Shown piece after piece: positions 36,117 through 46,285 of a DNA stretch of 64,000 nucleotides (position 1 is its first letter; every line of letters begins with the position of its first letter). Position numbers and translations under genes: made by a program. The DNA comes from Planctomycetaceae bacterium (GTDB taxonomy: Bacteria; Planctomycetota; Planctomycetia; Planctomycetales; Planctomycetaceae), in the NCBI GenBank assembly GCA_041398825.1, contig JAWKTX010000021.1, positions 1-64,000 on the forward strand. The letters are read 5' to 3'. Below the pieces are notes generated by a model, which saw only the letters and a program-made list of their open reading frames with translations, was not told the origin of the DNA and did no database searches.

Positions 36117-38867
36117 TCAGCTTAACCGTACAACTCTGCGGAGCCCCCACTCCAAAGCCAGCAGCGCGATCATCAGATACATCAACCACGAGCGATCCCA
36201 AAGCGTTCGCAACTGTTCATCAATAATCACGGGTTCACTGCGGTCGGGAAGCAGGTCCGGCAATTCCGCCACCGCCTCGGCAATTGATAGATATTTTCCG
36301 TCGTTGTTCTCAGTCAGTGCCATCAACCCGGCCACATCCTGCGTTGCATTCTGCGATTCCAGATTGGGACGCACGACTTCCAGCATGGCAGTGAGTACGT
36401 CACTCGATTCCGGAACCGGCACCGAAATGCGATAGACGCCGGGACGAGGTGGTCTGAAGTTATTGCGAAACTGTCCTGTTCCTCGCCCATCATTACTTAA
36501 CTGATCGGGGACAGAAACAGGGCGACCATCTGCGTCGATAATGGATACCGTGACGGAATCAGACTGAAGCGGCTGAAGACGCTGGTCATACAACTGTGCT
36601 CGGATATTCACTGACTGGCCTGGTGATGCTTCATTCCGGTCAAGCAACAGCAGGCCCCGTGCGTTGCCCCGACTGCGTCGGCCCTGCCCAACTTCACGAA
36701 TCAGACTCGTCCAGAATCGCTGATGCCCCTGCGGTGAAATCTCGCGCAATCTCCATGTCTCTGCGGACCCGAGAAAGACCGTCCGACCGGACCCAAAAAA
36801 CTGCGAAGCGAGAAACGGTGGCTGACCAATTTCCGTACGAGCTCGAGGATTCCCATACTCCAGCAATGTAACGGCACCGTCGCGCAGACCCCGAATCGGA
36901 TAAGAACGGTAGATCCCTTTGAACGTCTTCCAGAGATCTGTCGTCGCGGTACCAGAGGCGTCAGCAATCTTCAGGAACTCAGTCGCCTGTCCTTCGGGAG
37001 TCAGCTTCAGTGGCCATGGCTGGTCGGACCGCTGAGTCAGCTGCAACTCGGGCAGCATTCGGTTCAACAGCACTGGATAGAGTACGGCAATGTTGCGGTA
37101 CGCTTCTGCATCCTTGGCCATTCGGGGCGTGTAAATGTCACCCGCAACCAGAACCATTCCGCCAGAATGTTCGGCAACCCATCGATTCAGATACTGCTGC
37201 TGTTCTCCTGACAGGCGACTCCAGTCCGGATCGAAAGCAACAATCACGTCGTACTCAAATAACTGTGCTTCTGTCGAAGGAAACTGGGTGAGCGTGTTGG
37301 CTGCTTCCTGCGTGACGAATTCTGCATCGTCCACAGTCACGGTCTGCAGCCACACATCCGATTCAATTCCGCTGTGTCGAAACAACGTGTTACGTACAAA
37401 CTGATAGTCACGCATCGGGCCACTGGAAATCAGCAGGACCCGGATTTTCCTGTCAGTGACCTCGACTTCGCGACGACGTTCGTTGTCATCGAGGGTCATT
37501 TCAGTCACCACCACGCCACCAGTCGAATCACTGCTCACTTCTGTCCGCGCGACAAATTCGTATTTGCCGGGCACTGGCAACTGCTGGGTAAAACGAAGCG
37601 AGACAGGTATTTTCTCGTCGGCGATTGTCACAGAGGCTTCGTCAACCTGCTTTCGATCCTTACCATCACTTCCGGCCGACTGCTGAAACAGACGCACAAG
37701 AACCTGCTGATTCTGAATACCGGTGCCCTGTACGACAACGTTGATGTCAAATGGATCTCCCTTGTGAACATCCGCTGGCGACTGCATCCCCGCCAGCCAT
37801 AAATTGATCTGTGGTCGCTGACTCCCAACTCCCACGGTGATCAACCGCGTCCCACTGCGTTCAGCTCGCACCCGTGCGGGTGATGTGTCAATTCCGGCAT
37901 TCGAACGACCATCTGTGAGCACAACCACCCCGCTCAGCGTGCGCCCGGAGATCTGGCCAATCAACTGATGCAATGATTCACCCAAACGAGTTTCGCTACC
38001 GGTTGCCTGCATCAATTCGGACAGACGTTTCTTCGCCGACTGACTGTCCAGCAACGCCCCTTCTCCGGCCTCAGGCTGCTCGGACAAATCCAGTGTTGTC
38101 TTGCCGGGAGTGTCCCGGACGGCTTCTTCACCGGATTCTTCATTTGGTTCCGCATCGGAGATTTGAAGCTGATCGCCGTTTATGTTTGCGACGGGGCCCC
38201 GCAACGTGGAATCAAAAGTATATACGGATACCGCATGCGTTCGGGCGAGTTGCCCCAGCAAACCCGATTCAATCAAGGCAGTCGTGACGGCTTCGTTTCG
38301 GGACTTCATGCCCTGCGGAACCGCGGCATCTGGCGGGGCCTGATTCCCGGATTGGTCGACATCCATCGCGGGAAATGCCATCGAAGAAGAGGTATCGACC
38401 AGAATCCCTACCCGCGATTTTTCAATTCGGGTCACCTGTGTTCGCTGTCGCGGATTCAGGGTAATGGCGACGACAAGAATTAAAACCAGCAATCGCGGAA
38501 TCAGCAGTCCAAGCCTCCACGGCGTCTTCAGAAACCGCGAATCCCTCCAGGATGTGCGGAAGGCAATCCAGAACAGAACGGAAATCAACCCGCCAAATAT
38601 CAGGATCCCAGCAGTGGATTCAGGGAGATCGAGTTCCGTGGCCTGAAATGATTGCGTCTCAACCTCCTGCGCTAGTGCGAGGGCCGGACGAAACGCGAAC
38701 GCAGCAAGCAGGGTGAGCCACCGAAGTGCGGCACCGGAAAATAAGACAGTATTGCGTTTCTGATGCTGCTCTGCTGGCTTCGCATTCCCGAACTGGCCAT
38801 GGATCGGAGACGGATTTCTCCCTTCAGACTCATGACAACATTGAATGTCTGGAACGCACCTCATCAT
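36117..38867 (-). CDS. Large membrane protein with vWA-like domain, end of MoxR operon
   Basis: 916 residues. Transmembrane segments near residues 45-65, 85-100 and 112-130 are followed by a vWA domain with a MIDAS-like DTSSSMAF and VVLTDGRSNAG. The middle of the protein resembles a glutamine-amidotransferase-like fold (VRVLLISSGPMRDYQFV, LVAGDIYTPRM) without a clear catalytic Cys. A final membrane helix (LMYLMIALLALEWGL) closes it. The ATG overlaps the stop of the BatA-like gene by 4 nt (ATGA), which fixes the start. In this operon type the vWA proteins are thought to work with the MoxR ATPase to activate or fold partners at the membrane; the target is unknown. Confidence 0.82.
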   Translation of the reverse strand: MMRCVPDIQCCHESEGRNPSPIHGQFGNAKPAEQHQKRNTVLFSGAALRWLTLLAAFAFRPALALAQEVETQSFQATELDLPESTAGILIFGGLISVLFWIAFRTSWRDSRFLKTPWRLGLLIPRLLVLILVVAITLNPRQRTQVTRIEKSRVGILVDTSSSMAFPAMDVDQSGNQAPPDAAVPQGMKSRNEAVTTALIESGLLGQLARTHAVSVYTFDSTLRGPVANINGDQLQISDAEPNEESGEEAVRDTPGKTTLDLSEQPEAGEGALLDSQSAKKRLSELMQATGSETRLGESLHQLIGQISGRTLSGVVVLTDGRSNAGIDTSPARVRAERSGTRLITVGVGSQRPQINLWLAGMQSPADVHKGDPFDINVVVQGTGIQNQQVLVRLFQQSAGSDGKDRKQVDEASVTIADEKIPVSLRFTQQLPVPGKYEFVARTEVSSDSTGGVVVTEMTLDDNERRREVEVTDRKIRVLLISSGPMRDYQFVRNTLFRHSGIESDVWLQTVTVDDAEFVTQEAANTLTQFPSTEAQLFEYDVIVAFDPDWSRLSGEQQQYLNRWVAEHSGGMVLVAGDIYTPRMAKDAEAYRNIAVLYPVLLNRMLPELQLTQRSDQPWPLKLTPEGQATEFLKIADASGTATTDLWKTFKGIYRSYPIRGLRDGAVTLLEYGNPRARTEIGQPPFLASQFFGSGRTVFLGSAETWRLREISPQGHQRFWTSLIREVGQGRRSRGNARGLLLLDRNEASPGQSVNIRAQLYDQRLQPLQSDSVTVSIIDADGRPVSVPDQLSNDGRGTGQFRNNFRPPRPGVYRISVPVPESSDVLTAMLEVVRPNLESQNATQDVAGLMALTENNDGKYLSIAEAVAELPDLLPDRSEPVIIDEQLRTLWDRSWLMYLMIALLALEWGLRRVVRLS

Positions 38868-41149
38868 GTGCCCTCCGGATGATAGCTCATGCGCAGTGCC
38901 AGCAACTGTTCGCAGACCAGAATCACCAGCAGCAGACCGAGAAGAATCCAGCGAACTTCACGGCCGGCATCGCCTGCACCAAGTGCATCCGCTGTTTCGC
39001 CATCGATCACCTTGACGTGATCCAGCGTCGCCTGACCAGAGAGTTGATCAGCATCCGCCAGCTGCAGATTGCTTTCTGTTGCGGGAGCATTCATGGCCCA
39101 CCACGTTTCACTGGAATTCCCTTCGCCATCAAATCTTCGGATGCGATAAACCCCCGGGCGATCCGCCTGACGAATCGTGACTGACAGGATTTCTTCTTCA
39201 CCGGGCTGTGTCGGGGAATCCAGGGAATCAGGTTTTGAATCTGCAGATGGCAGAGTGGCCTGCAACCGAACGAAGGTATCAACGGTGGCATCATCACTGG
39301 ATTCAGGTTCTGGCAGAAAGACTTCGACGTTCTCTGTAAACTGTGATACCGGCCACTTCAGAACGAGGGGTTCGGCCAGTTCCCGATGCTGGACTCCATC
39401 TGCAGGTCGTTGAAGATAGGGGTGCATCAGCAGATGCATAACGACAAAACCAGGAGCAGCGGGGGCAATTGGCCAGTTGCTCCACCGTCGCCCCGCTCCG
39501 ACAAGAAACGTCAGAATCCGGCCGCGGCCATGCTGGTGTTCGAGGATCGCTGGCTGACCATTCTTCAGGCGAGCCAGCGTCTGCACGCCATCCGCTCGAG
39601 AAATGTCATCTGTTTGCCAGTCATCACCTGGCTGAAACCATTTCGAAATCTGAATGAGATCAGCGAATGGACTGTCAGGGATGTTGTACACCGTGAAAAT
39701 CGGGTGTTGTTCAAAGACAAGCGACTGAAACACAGACGCATTTTGATTTGTGGCCGAAGAAACTTCACCGATACTGCCGAGCGTCAATGGAAACAACTCA
39801 ACCTTAGGCTCGCGAAGTGAGGTGTTGTACCAATCGATATTGGCCTGCTCGTCCGGAAACCATGCGATGCCTCCACCGCTGTCAACATAGGATGCAAGCA
39901 GACGAACGGCATCTGCAGCCAGGTCACGTATGTTTAGCAGGTAAATACAGTCATACGAATTCAGATCCAGGGAGGTCAACGACTGGGACGTTCTTACATC
40001 CGCCGTCAGCCCGGTCAGACTTTCGTCTGCACTTAACGCAGCCGCAATATAACCCGCATCTTCCTGCTGGCCATGATCATCGATAATCAGAATGGAACGT
40101 CGATCACTGACGTCCACGACTACGTATCGACGGTTGTCTTCGATCAAAGCATCCTCATCCAGCAGCACTTCGACCTGATGACGCCCTTCTGACTGAAAAA
40201 CAAGATCGTGTGAGACGATCGTTTCTGCTCCAGCCTCAATATCCGGAACCAGAACACTGCCGGGCACAGGCTGACCGTCGATACGGACGATGCCACGCAG
40301 CCCGCTGACTTTAGTGGAACCATGATTACGGATCGTGAGATTCATGCGCCACGGAATCCCGCGGGCAATGGCCAAAGAATCCGATGTGATCTGAGACAGG
40401 CTGATGTTTGAGTGCCCTGTCGCTGCGACACGAACAATATTCAGGTCGGCCTTGACGGCTTTCAGTGATTCCATAGCCGTCAACACTTCCGGTCGGCCGC
40501 TCCAGTCGCGCATACGAAAATCGGTCACAAAGTGCACATGGGGAGAAACTCCGCCATCTGCTCCCAGAATATCACGAGCTGTCTCAAGGGCATATTCGGG
40601 CGAAGCCGCCCTCCACGAACACTGCAGATTGCGCAGGCGCGTTGTGAGTTCCTGCAGCATGGCCCCATCCAGTGTCCTGTCCGAAATCACAGCTCGCGAA
40701 GGCTCTGACATCAGAAGTATCGTCACGCGCGACGTGCCTGTCGCTGTTCCGCCGTCCGCGAGCATGCGTTCGACAACTGCTATCGCTTCGTCAAAGACGG
40801 TTCGTTCTCCGTCTCGGTCGCGCATCGATAAGGAGTCATCAATAATCACCACATGATGAACGCTCGCCCCACGGAGCGAAAACAAACGGGAAGGATCCAT
40901 GACCAGGCGAGCCAGCAGCAGGCAGATCAGGATGACAGCCAGCACTCGCAGCAACAGCAGCAACAGCTGTTCGATGAACAGTCGCCGCCGATTCATTTCA
41001 TCGCTCTGCAGCAGAAATTCCATCGCCGCAAATCGCACTTTTCTGTAGCGCAATCGGCTCAGGATATGAATGATGACTGGCACCGAAGCCAGCGCAAGCC
41101 CGGGCAACACAAAGCCGGGGTTCAGGAAGTATTGCGCTAGCCAGCTCAT
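38864..41149 (-). CDS. BatA/vWA-domain membrane protein
   Basis: 761 residues. The N-terminal membrane segment and following amphipathic part (FVLPGLALASVPVIIHILSR ... VRFAAMEFLLQS) are the BatA N-terminal domain. A second membrane span follows (LLLLLLRVLAVILICLLLA), then a vWA domain with MIDAS motif DDSLSM (about residue 104). The rest is beta-rich periplasmic material plus a glutamine-amidotransferase-like part and a last membrane helix near the C-terminus (WILLGLLLVILVC). It overlaps both neighbours by 4 nt (ATGA at 41146-41149 and 38864-38867), so the last three genes of the operon are translationally coupled. Confidence 0.85.
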   Translation of the reverse strand: MSWLAQYFLNPGFVLPGLALASVPVIIHILSRLRYRKVRFAAMEFLLQSDEMNRRRLFIEQLLLLLLRVLAVILICLLLARLVMDPSRLFSLRGASVHHVVIIDDSLSMRDRDGERTVFDEAIAVVERMLADGGTATGTSRVTILLMSEPSRAVISDRTLDGAMLQELTTRLRNLQCSWRAASPEYALETARDILGADGGVSPHVHFVTDFRMRDWSGRPEVLTAMESLKAVKADLNIVRVAATGHSNISLSQITSDSLAIARGIPWRMNLTIRNHGSTKVSGLRGIVRIDGQPVPGSVLVPDIEAGAETIVSHDLVFQSEGRHQVEVLLDEDALIEDNRRYVVVDVSDRRSILIIDDHGQQEDAGYIAAALSADESLTGLTADVRTSQSLTSLDLNSYDCIYLLNIRDLAADAVRLLASYVDSGGGIAWFPDEQANIDWYNTSLREPKVELFPLTLGSIGEVSSATNQNASVFQSLVFEQHPIFTVYNIPDSPFADLIQISKWFQPGDDWQTDDISRADGVQTLARLKNGQPAILEHQHGRGRILTFLVGAGRRWSNWPIAPAAPGFVVMHLLMHPYLQRPADGVQHRELAEPLVLKWPVSQFTENVEVFLPEPESSDDATVDTFVRLQATLPSADSKPDSLDSPTQPGEEEILSVTIRQADRPGVYRIRRFDGEGNSSETWWAMNAPATESNLQLADADQLSGQATLDHVKVIDGETADALGAGDAGREVRWILLGLLLVILVCEQLLALRMSYHPEGT

Positions 41150-42048
41150 CGCTTTTTCGCCCCCATGCGAGCGTTCAGAAGCTGAGCCAGGGCGGCATCA
41201 AGATTCTCGCTGGTTCGCACCAGCTTGTAATCGACCTGACTCCCGGCGCAACGGCGACGAATCGTTTCCAGAAACGCTTCCAGCGCCTGCATGTATCCGG
41301 CTCGCAGTGCGGCGGGATCACATGTCAGTCGACCAGCATCCTCCATCCCCTCAAATCGCAGGGTTCCTGAATACTGAAAGTCCAGTTCCTGATCATCCAT
41401 GACGTGCATTATCAGCACTTCATGTTTTCGCTGTTTGAGTAGCTGCAGACCGCGGAAAAGCTCTTCCCGATCACAAAACAAATCCGAGATCAACACCACA
41501 ATACTGCGGTGGTTCAGTGTCTCTGCGACTCGACGCAGTACCGAGCGAATATCTGTCCTGCCCGCCGCTGTCTCCGCCGTCAAACCTCCAAGAACCGCCT
41601 GCAGATGATTGTGGCGACTACTGGTTGGCACCTGACTTCGCACCTGAGAATCAAATGTGGTCACACCCACACTGTCGTTCTGTTTCAGAATCAGCATAGC
41701 GAGGGCGGCAGCGATGGTCTGAGCATATTCAAATTTGGTCATCTGGCCGCTGCCAAACTGCATCGACTCGCTGCCATCCACAAGAAGCGACACCCGTACG
41801 TTGGTATCTTCTTCGAACTGCTTCAGGTAATAGCGGTCCGATCGAGACCACAGTTTCCAGTCGATGCGGCGCGTATCATCGCCGGGCACGTACTCACGGT
41901 GCTGCACAAATTCCAGCGACTGACCGAAGTACGGACTTCGATGCAGTCCCGAAACAAAGCCCTCAACCACTTTGCGAGCCCGAAGTTCCAGACGAGAAAT
42001 CCTCGCGATCTCGTCAGGTGGCAGATATTTTTCCAGGTCGCGGGTCAC
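41146..42048 (-). CDS. DUF58 domain-containing protein
   Basis: A 300-residue cytoplasmic protein of the DUF58 family. The hallmark GxxxSPYFGxxxEFxxxREYxPGDDxRxIDW is visible as HRSPYFGQSLEFVQHREY and PGDDTRRIDWKLWSRS, followed by a vWA-like segment with MIDAS sequence DGSESMQFG. DUF58 proteins are the regular partners of MoxR AAA+ ATPases and BatA-type vWA proteins. It lies about 380 nt downstream of moxR on the same strand and overlaps the next gene by 4 nt. Confidence 0.9.
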   Translation of the reverse strand: MTRDLEKYLPPDEIARISRLELRARKVVEGFVSGLHRSPYFGQSLEFVQHREYVPGDDTRRIDWKLWSRSDRYYLKQFEEDTNVRVSLLVDGSESMQFGSGQMTKFEYAQTIAAALAMLILKQNDSVGVTTFDSQVRSQVPTSSRHNHLQAVLGGLTAETAAGRTDIRSVLRRVAETLNHRSIVVLISDLFCDREELFRGLQLLKQRKHEVLIMHVMDDQELDFQYSGTLRFEGMEDAGRLTCDPAALRAGYMQALEAFLETIRRRCAGSQVDYKLVRTSENLDAALAQLLNARMGAKKR

Positions 42049-42430
42049 AGAATGGCTTCAAATATCAAACGTAGATGTCAGCTCCCGCGATGGGAAGCCG
42101 TAATGATAATAAACCCGGGGAATCATCGTTGGATTCAAACGATTTGGCAAACGTCACTTCCCCGCTGTCTCATTTGCTGTCAGTAACCAACTCGCCCCTG
42201 CATCAATGATTTGGGCCCCCGGTTTGTGTTCACGGTACACGCGACCTGAATGCTCACCTTCTGAGTGCTCCGGGAACATCAGAAGACGCCGTTTCCATAG
42301 CATAGTTACGCAGCCCGGTCACAGCTTTCCGTAACTTTCCGACAGTGCCGTGAGCCAGATGCGACATACGACCTGGGCTTCGCCCGGAATTGCTGATCAG
42401 CAAACCCTGCAGCAGTCTGCTCCGGTTTCT
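42049..42430. other. Gap between moxR-like and DUF58 genes
   Basis: Unusually long for an operon whose next two junctions overlap. No gene, hairpin with T-run or repeat stands out; an internal promoter for the DUF58-vWA part is possible. Confidence 0.45.
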
Positions 42431-43486
42431 TCAGGCAGCAAAGATCTTGCCCAGGCGAGGATCGTTTGTTAACTCACTTTCCCGAGAAGGGGTTTCCTGA
42501 ATCAATCGTTCGATGACTTTGTCCGACGTAATTCCTTCGCTCTCCGCCGTAAAGTTGGGCACGATACGATGCCGCAGTACCGGAGCCGCCAACTTCTGAA
42601 TGTCTTCAACAGAAACGGTCGTGCGACCATTCAGCAGCGCACGTGTCTTGCCACCCAATAACAGGTTTTGCACGGCCCGCGGACCCGCACCCCAGCCCAG
42701 CCATTCGTTAATCCAATCGGGGATACCAGGCTCGCCAACGCGAGTCTGCCGAACCAGTGCCAGCGTATAATTGATCACATGATCAGAAACCGGCACCTGC
42801 CGAACAGTGGACTGAATTTCCAGCACCTGTTCCGCCGTCAGGACGCCCTGCACTTCCACCTTGGTGTTGGAAGTTGTCTGCCGGGCAATCTGTCGCTCTT
42901 CTTCGAATGACGGATACCGCACAAAGACCTTGAACATGAATCGGTCCTGCTGTGCTTCAGGCAGATTGTACGTTCCTTCCTGCTCAATCGGGTTTTGGGT
43001 CGCCAGCACAAAAAACGGATTCGCCAGTTTGTGGATGGTCTGGCCAACCGTCACCTGTCGCTCCTGCATCGCTTCGAGCAGCGCGGCCTGAGTCTTGGGC
43101 GGCGTACGATTGATTTCATCCGCCAGTACGACATTGTGAAACAGCGGTCCCTGAATAAAGCGAAACTCTCGCTGACCTGTACTGCGATTTTCCTGCAGCA
43201 CATCCGTTCCGGTAATATCCGCCGGCATCAGGTCCGGCGTAAACTGAATGCGGGAAAACGTCATTGAAAGACTGCGTGCCAGAGTGCTGATCATCAGAGT
43301 CTTCGCAAGTCCCGGAACGCCTTCCAGCAGACAGTGCCCCTGACTGAACAGGGCAATCAGTAACTGCTCCACGACGTCATCCTGGCCGACAATGATCTTG
43401 CTGATCTGCTCTTTGAGCTGCGAATAGGCATGTGACAGCAAATCGACTGACTGCGATGAGATTTCGCTTGAGTTATCCGACATCAA
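42431..43486 (-). CDS. MoxR-family AAA+ ATPase
   Basis: 351 residues. Walker A GVPGLAKT (residues 56-63), Walker B VVLADEIN followed by RTPPKTQAALLEAM (sensor and MoxR signature), sensor 1 in FVLATQNPIEQEGTY, and a C-terminal lid. This is a complete MoxR ATPase of normal length. With DUF58 and vWA/BatA proteins downstream it forms the common MoxR-vWA chaperone-like module that remodels or matures membrane or periplasmic targets. The start follows a divergent region shared with the ABC transporter. Confidence 0.92.
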   Translation of the reverse strand: MMSDNSSEISSQSVDLLSHAYSQLKEQISKIIVGQDDVVEQLLIALFSQGHCLLEGVPGLAKTLMISTLARSLSMTFSRIQFTPDLMPADITGTDVLQENRSTGQREFRFIQGPLFHNVVLADEINRTPPKTQAALLEAMQERQVTVGQTIHKLANPFFVLATQNPIEQEGTYNLPEAQQDRFMFKVFVRYPSFEEERQIARQTTSNTKVEVQGVLTAEQVLEIQSTVRQVPVSDHVINYTLALVRQTRVGEPGIPDWINEWLGWGAGPRAVQNLLLGGKTRALLNGRTTVSVEDIQKLAAPVLRHRIVPNFTAESEGITSDKVIERLIQETPSRESELTNDPRLGKIFAA

Positions 43487-43784
43487 TATTCGCTCCGGCC
43501 GCTTTAAGCCGTTGATTTCACTGAATTGAGAAGAAGCCCATCCGCATTCTCGCCTGCGACGGAGCGCCGATCATATCAAACCCAACACGAATGAGAATCA
43601 TGCAGACAACCGGGAATCCCGACGGAATCGACTTTGCCATCTCCGGATATTCCCATTCGTACAAGCTGGATCAACGGATTGTGGGATGGATACATTTCCG
43701 GGATACCGGTGAGGCTCCCGCTGAAAAACCATTTGAGTCTGTTGTTTCCGCTGAATTCTCCCACAATGCCAGAAAGAGGGCTGG
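43487..43784. other. Divergent promoter region moxR / ABC transporter
   Basis: Holds the promoters of the two diverging operons. No clear -35/-10 pair or operator could be assigned; the frames inside lack ribosome sites. Confidence 0.45.
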
Positions 43785-45482
43785 ATGAAAAAAGGCAGCC
43801 GTTTTACCGCACGAACATTACGGCGGTTCAATGATTTTTGTCGAGCCTGCAGCTTGAGGGGCATCATTTCGCATCTGAGTCGCAGATGGAAGCATGTTGG
43901 CACGATTGCGGTTTTCACTTGCTGGTGCGTCACGCAGCTTCAGCCAGCAAAGTCAGATGAAGGGCTGCAACGCGTTCTTCAGCGAGGAACTCTGATCTGG
44001 GGCGCTGATCAGGAGGGTGGCGGGCCTTTTGTCTATCCGAAACCGGATGACCCGACTCAGCTTCAGGGGTTTGAAGTGGAACTGGCCGATCTGATCGCCA
44101 AACACCTTGGTGTCCAGGCACAGTTTGCTCAGGGACAGTGGGACAAACTTCCCGATCTCATGGACCGCGGAGACATCGATATTGTTCTGAATGGATTCGA
44201 ATGGACGCGCAGCCGATCGGCCCGCTATGGAACTTCAGTTCCCTATTACATTTATGAACTGCAACTGCTCGGCAGAAAGTCCGATACCAGCCTGAAATCC
44301 TGGGACGATTTACTAAAGCCTTACAATGGCAGAAAACGAAAGGTGTCCGTTCTGGGAGGGGCTGCCGCTCAGGATTTTATTGAGCAGTTCGCCGGGGATC
44401 GCGTTGACATCGCTCTTTTCGAAGGTGTCACTGATGCAATGGAAGCAACAGAACTGGGGCTGAGTTCCATCGATGCGAATCTGCAGGATCTTCCCATCTG
44501 GATGTTCTATGCGGATGGCTTCGCTGACCTGCAGCCGGTCGGAGCCCCGGTGGGTCGAGGATACTACGTCGCGCTGACTCGGAAGTCAGATACGGACCTG
44601 CTGAAGGCTGTAAATCAAGTGATCGTTCAGGCACTTCAGGACGGAACCTTGCGACGCATCTTTTCGAAGTATCGCATCTGGAACGAAACGCAGTCGATGC
44701 GAGGTCTGGAGGTCGATTCTGCCGGCAGTTTCTTCGTCCCTTCTGTTGATGACACCGGCAAAGATCCCGAAGCAGAAGAACAGGAATCGTTTCAGCAAAG
44801 TGGCGGCTGGCAGGTCATTCGAGATCGTGGTGGACTGCTGGTCGAATCCGCCGGCATGACGGTTCTTCTTTCAGTCACCGCCATGCCACTTGCCGTACTG
44901 ACAGGACTTCTGATGGCACTGGCTCGATTGTATGGCCCCTGGTACCTGCGCGTTCCGGCGACAATGTATGTTGAGCTGGTGCGCGGAACGCCGCTGGTTC
45001 TTCAGTTGTATCTCATCTATTTCCTCGTACCCAAACTTCTGGACATGCTGTTGCCCGGCTCCGGACTGAGCATCAACGCATTTTCAGCGGCAGTCGCTGG
45101 TCTGGCCATTAACTATTCCGCCTATGAAGCAGAGATATATCGAGGCGGAATTCAGTCTATTCCAAGAGGCCAGATGGAAGCAGCCCTGTCTCTTGGCATG
45201 TCACAGTCACTTGCGCTACGGCGAATCATTATTCCGCAGGCGACACGCCTGTGCCTGCCTCCCATGACAAACGATTTTATCGCCTTATTCAAGGATACCG
45301 CTGTCTGCAGTGTTATCACTGTGGTGGAACTTTCAAAGCAGTATTACATTCAGGCACGCAGCGCAGGAGCCATCGTTGAACTGGGTCTATTGACCGCACT
45401 CCTTTATCTGGCGATGAGCTATCCGTTATCCGTTCTGACCAGTCGACTCGAAAAACAGCTTGGCCAGGAGAAACGCGGATGA
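43785..45482 (+). CDS. Amino-acid ABC transporter, fused substrate-binding and permease protein
   Basis: 565 residues joining two normally separate subunits. Residues about 60-310 are a periplasmic binding protein of the polar amino acid family (GTLIWGADQEGGGPFVYP, GFEVELADLIAKHLG). A charged linker (about 315-350) precedes a HisM/GlnP-type permease (about 355-555) with YVELVRGTPLVLQLYLIYF and the EAA loop EAALSLGMSQSLALRRIIIPQA. A signal/membrane segment lies near residues 36-55. Such fusions are known in the GlnP/GlnH group. Its stop overlaps the ATG of the ATPase gene (ATGA). It should import a polar amino acid, possibly glutamine or glutamate given the gdhA/proA genes next door. Confidence 0.9.
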   Translation: MKKGSRFTARTLRRFNDFCRACSLRGIISHLSRRWKHVGTIAVFTCWCVTQLQPAKSDEGLQRVLQRGTLIWGADQEGGGPFVYPKPDDPTQLQGFEVELADLIAKHLGVQAQFAQGQWDKLPDLMDRGDIDIVLNGFEWTRSRSARYGTSVPYYIYELQLLGRKSDTSLKSWDDLLKPYNGRKRKVSVLGGAAAQDFIEQFAGDRVDIALFEGVTDAMEATELGLSSIDANLQDLPIWMFYADGFADLQPVGAPVGRGYYVALTRKSDTDLLKAVNQVIVQALQDGTLRRIFSKYRIWNETQSMRGLEVDSAGSFFVPSVDDTGKDPEAEEQESFQQSGGWQVIRDRGGLLVESAGMTVLLSVTAMPLAVLTGLLMALARLYGPWYLRVPATMYVELVRGTPLVLQLYLIYFLVPKLLDMLLPGSGLSINAFSAAVAGLAINYSAYEAEIYRGGIQSIPRGQMEAALSLGMSQSLALRRIIIPQATRLCLPPMTNDFIALFKDTAVCSVITVVELSKQYYIQARSAGAIVELGLLTALLYLAMSYPLSVLTSRLEKQLGQEKRG

Positions 45483-46213
45483 TCGAACTGAACAACATTA
45501 CCAAACGCTATCAGCAGCAGGAGGTACTTCGCGGGGTGACTCTGAATGTGGCGGAAGGCGAAGTCTGCGTGCTTCTGGGTCCATCAGGGGGTGGCAAAAG
45601 CACGCTTCTGCGCACAATCAACGGACTCGAATCCTTCGACGGTGGTACTATTCGTGTGGGTGAAATCACGCTGCATGCCGCCCCGGGGCCAACCCGCGAA
45701 TTCGCGCTGAAAGAAATTCGGAAACGCGTTGGAATGGTGTTCCAGCAGTTTAATCTGTTTCCGCATCGGACCGTTCTTGAAAACGTGATCGAAGCGCCCA
45801 TTCAAGTGTTGAAGCAACCGCGTGAACAGGCAATTTCAAACGCTCGCCATCTGCTGGGCCGAGTGGGAATGCTGGCGAAAGCGGATGCACGCCCAACCTC
45901 ACTTTCGGGAGGGCAGCAGCAACGTGTCGCAATCGCCCGAACACTGGCCATGAATCCCGAGGCCATTCTTTTCGATGAACCCACCAGCGCGCTCGATCCG
46001 CAAACCACGGCCGAAGTCACTGCTGTGATGACAGACCTTGCAGCCACAGGTCAGCGCATGATCGTGGTCACCCACGCGATGACGTTTGCACGAACCGTCG
46101 CTCACCGAATTCACATTCTGCATGCAGGTCGGATCGCGGAGTCAGGTTCGCCCGAACAGATTTTTGAAGATCCAAAGGAAGCCGTCACAAAGGAATTCCT
46201 CAAGAAATGCTGA
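45479..46213 (+). CDS. Amino-acid ABC transporter ATP-binding protein (GlnQ-like)
   Basis: A 244-residue ABC ATPase of the polar-amino-acid family. Walker A GPSGGGKST, Q-loop in VFQQFNLFPHRTVLENV, signature LSGGQQQRVAIA, Walker B AILFDEPTSALDPQ and the switch His in VVTHAMTFA are all intact. It is translationally coupled to the fused binding-protein/permease gene and powers that importer at the cytoplasmic face. Its 3' end lies about 70 nt from the end of proA on the opposite strand. Confidence 0.93.
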   Translation: MIELNNITKRYQQQEVLRGVTLNVAEGEVCVLLGPSGGGKSTLLRTINGLESFDGGTIRVGEITLHAAPGPTREFALKEIRKRVGMVFQQFNLFPHRTVLENVIEAPIQVLKQPREQAISNARHLLGRVGMLAKADARPTSLSGGQQQRVAIARTLAMNPEAILFDEPTSALDPQTTAEVTAVMTDLAATGQRMIVVTHAMTFARTVAHRIHILHAGRIAESGSPEQIFEDPKEAVTKEFLKKC

Positions 46214-46285
46214 CACGTCTGATCACCAGCCGACTGATATTCGCCGTTTGACGCCATGTTTGTGTCGGCCTTGTTCGGTGACCGT

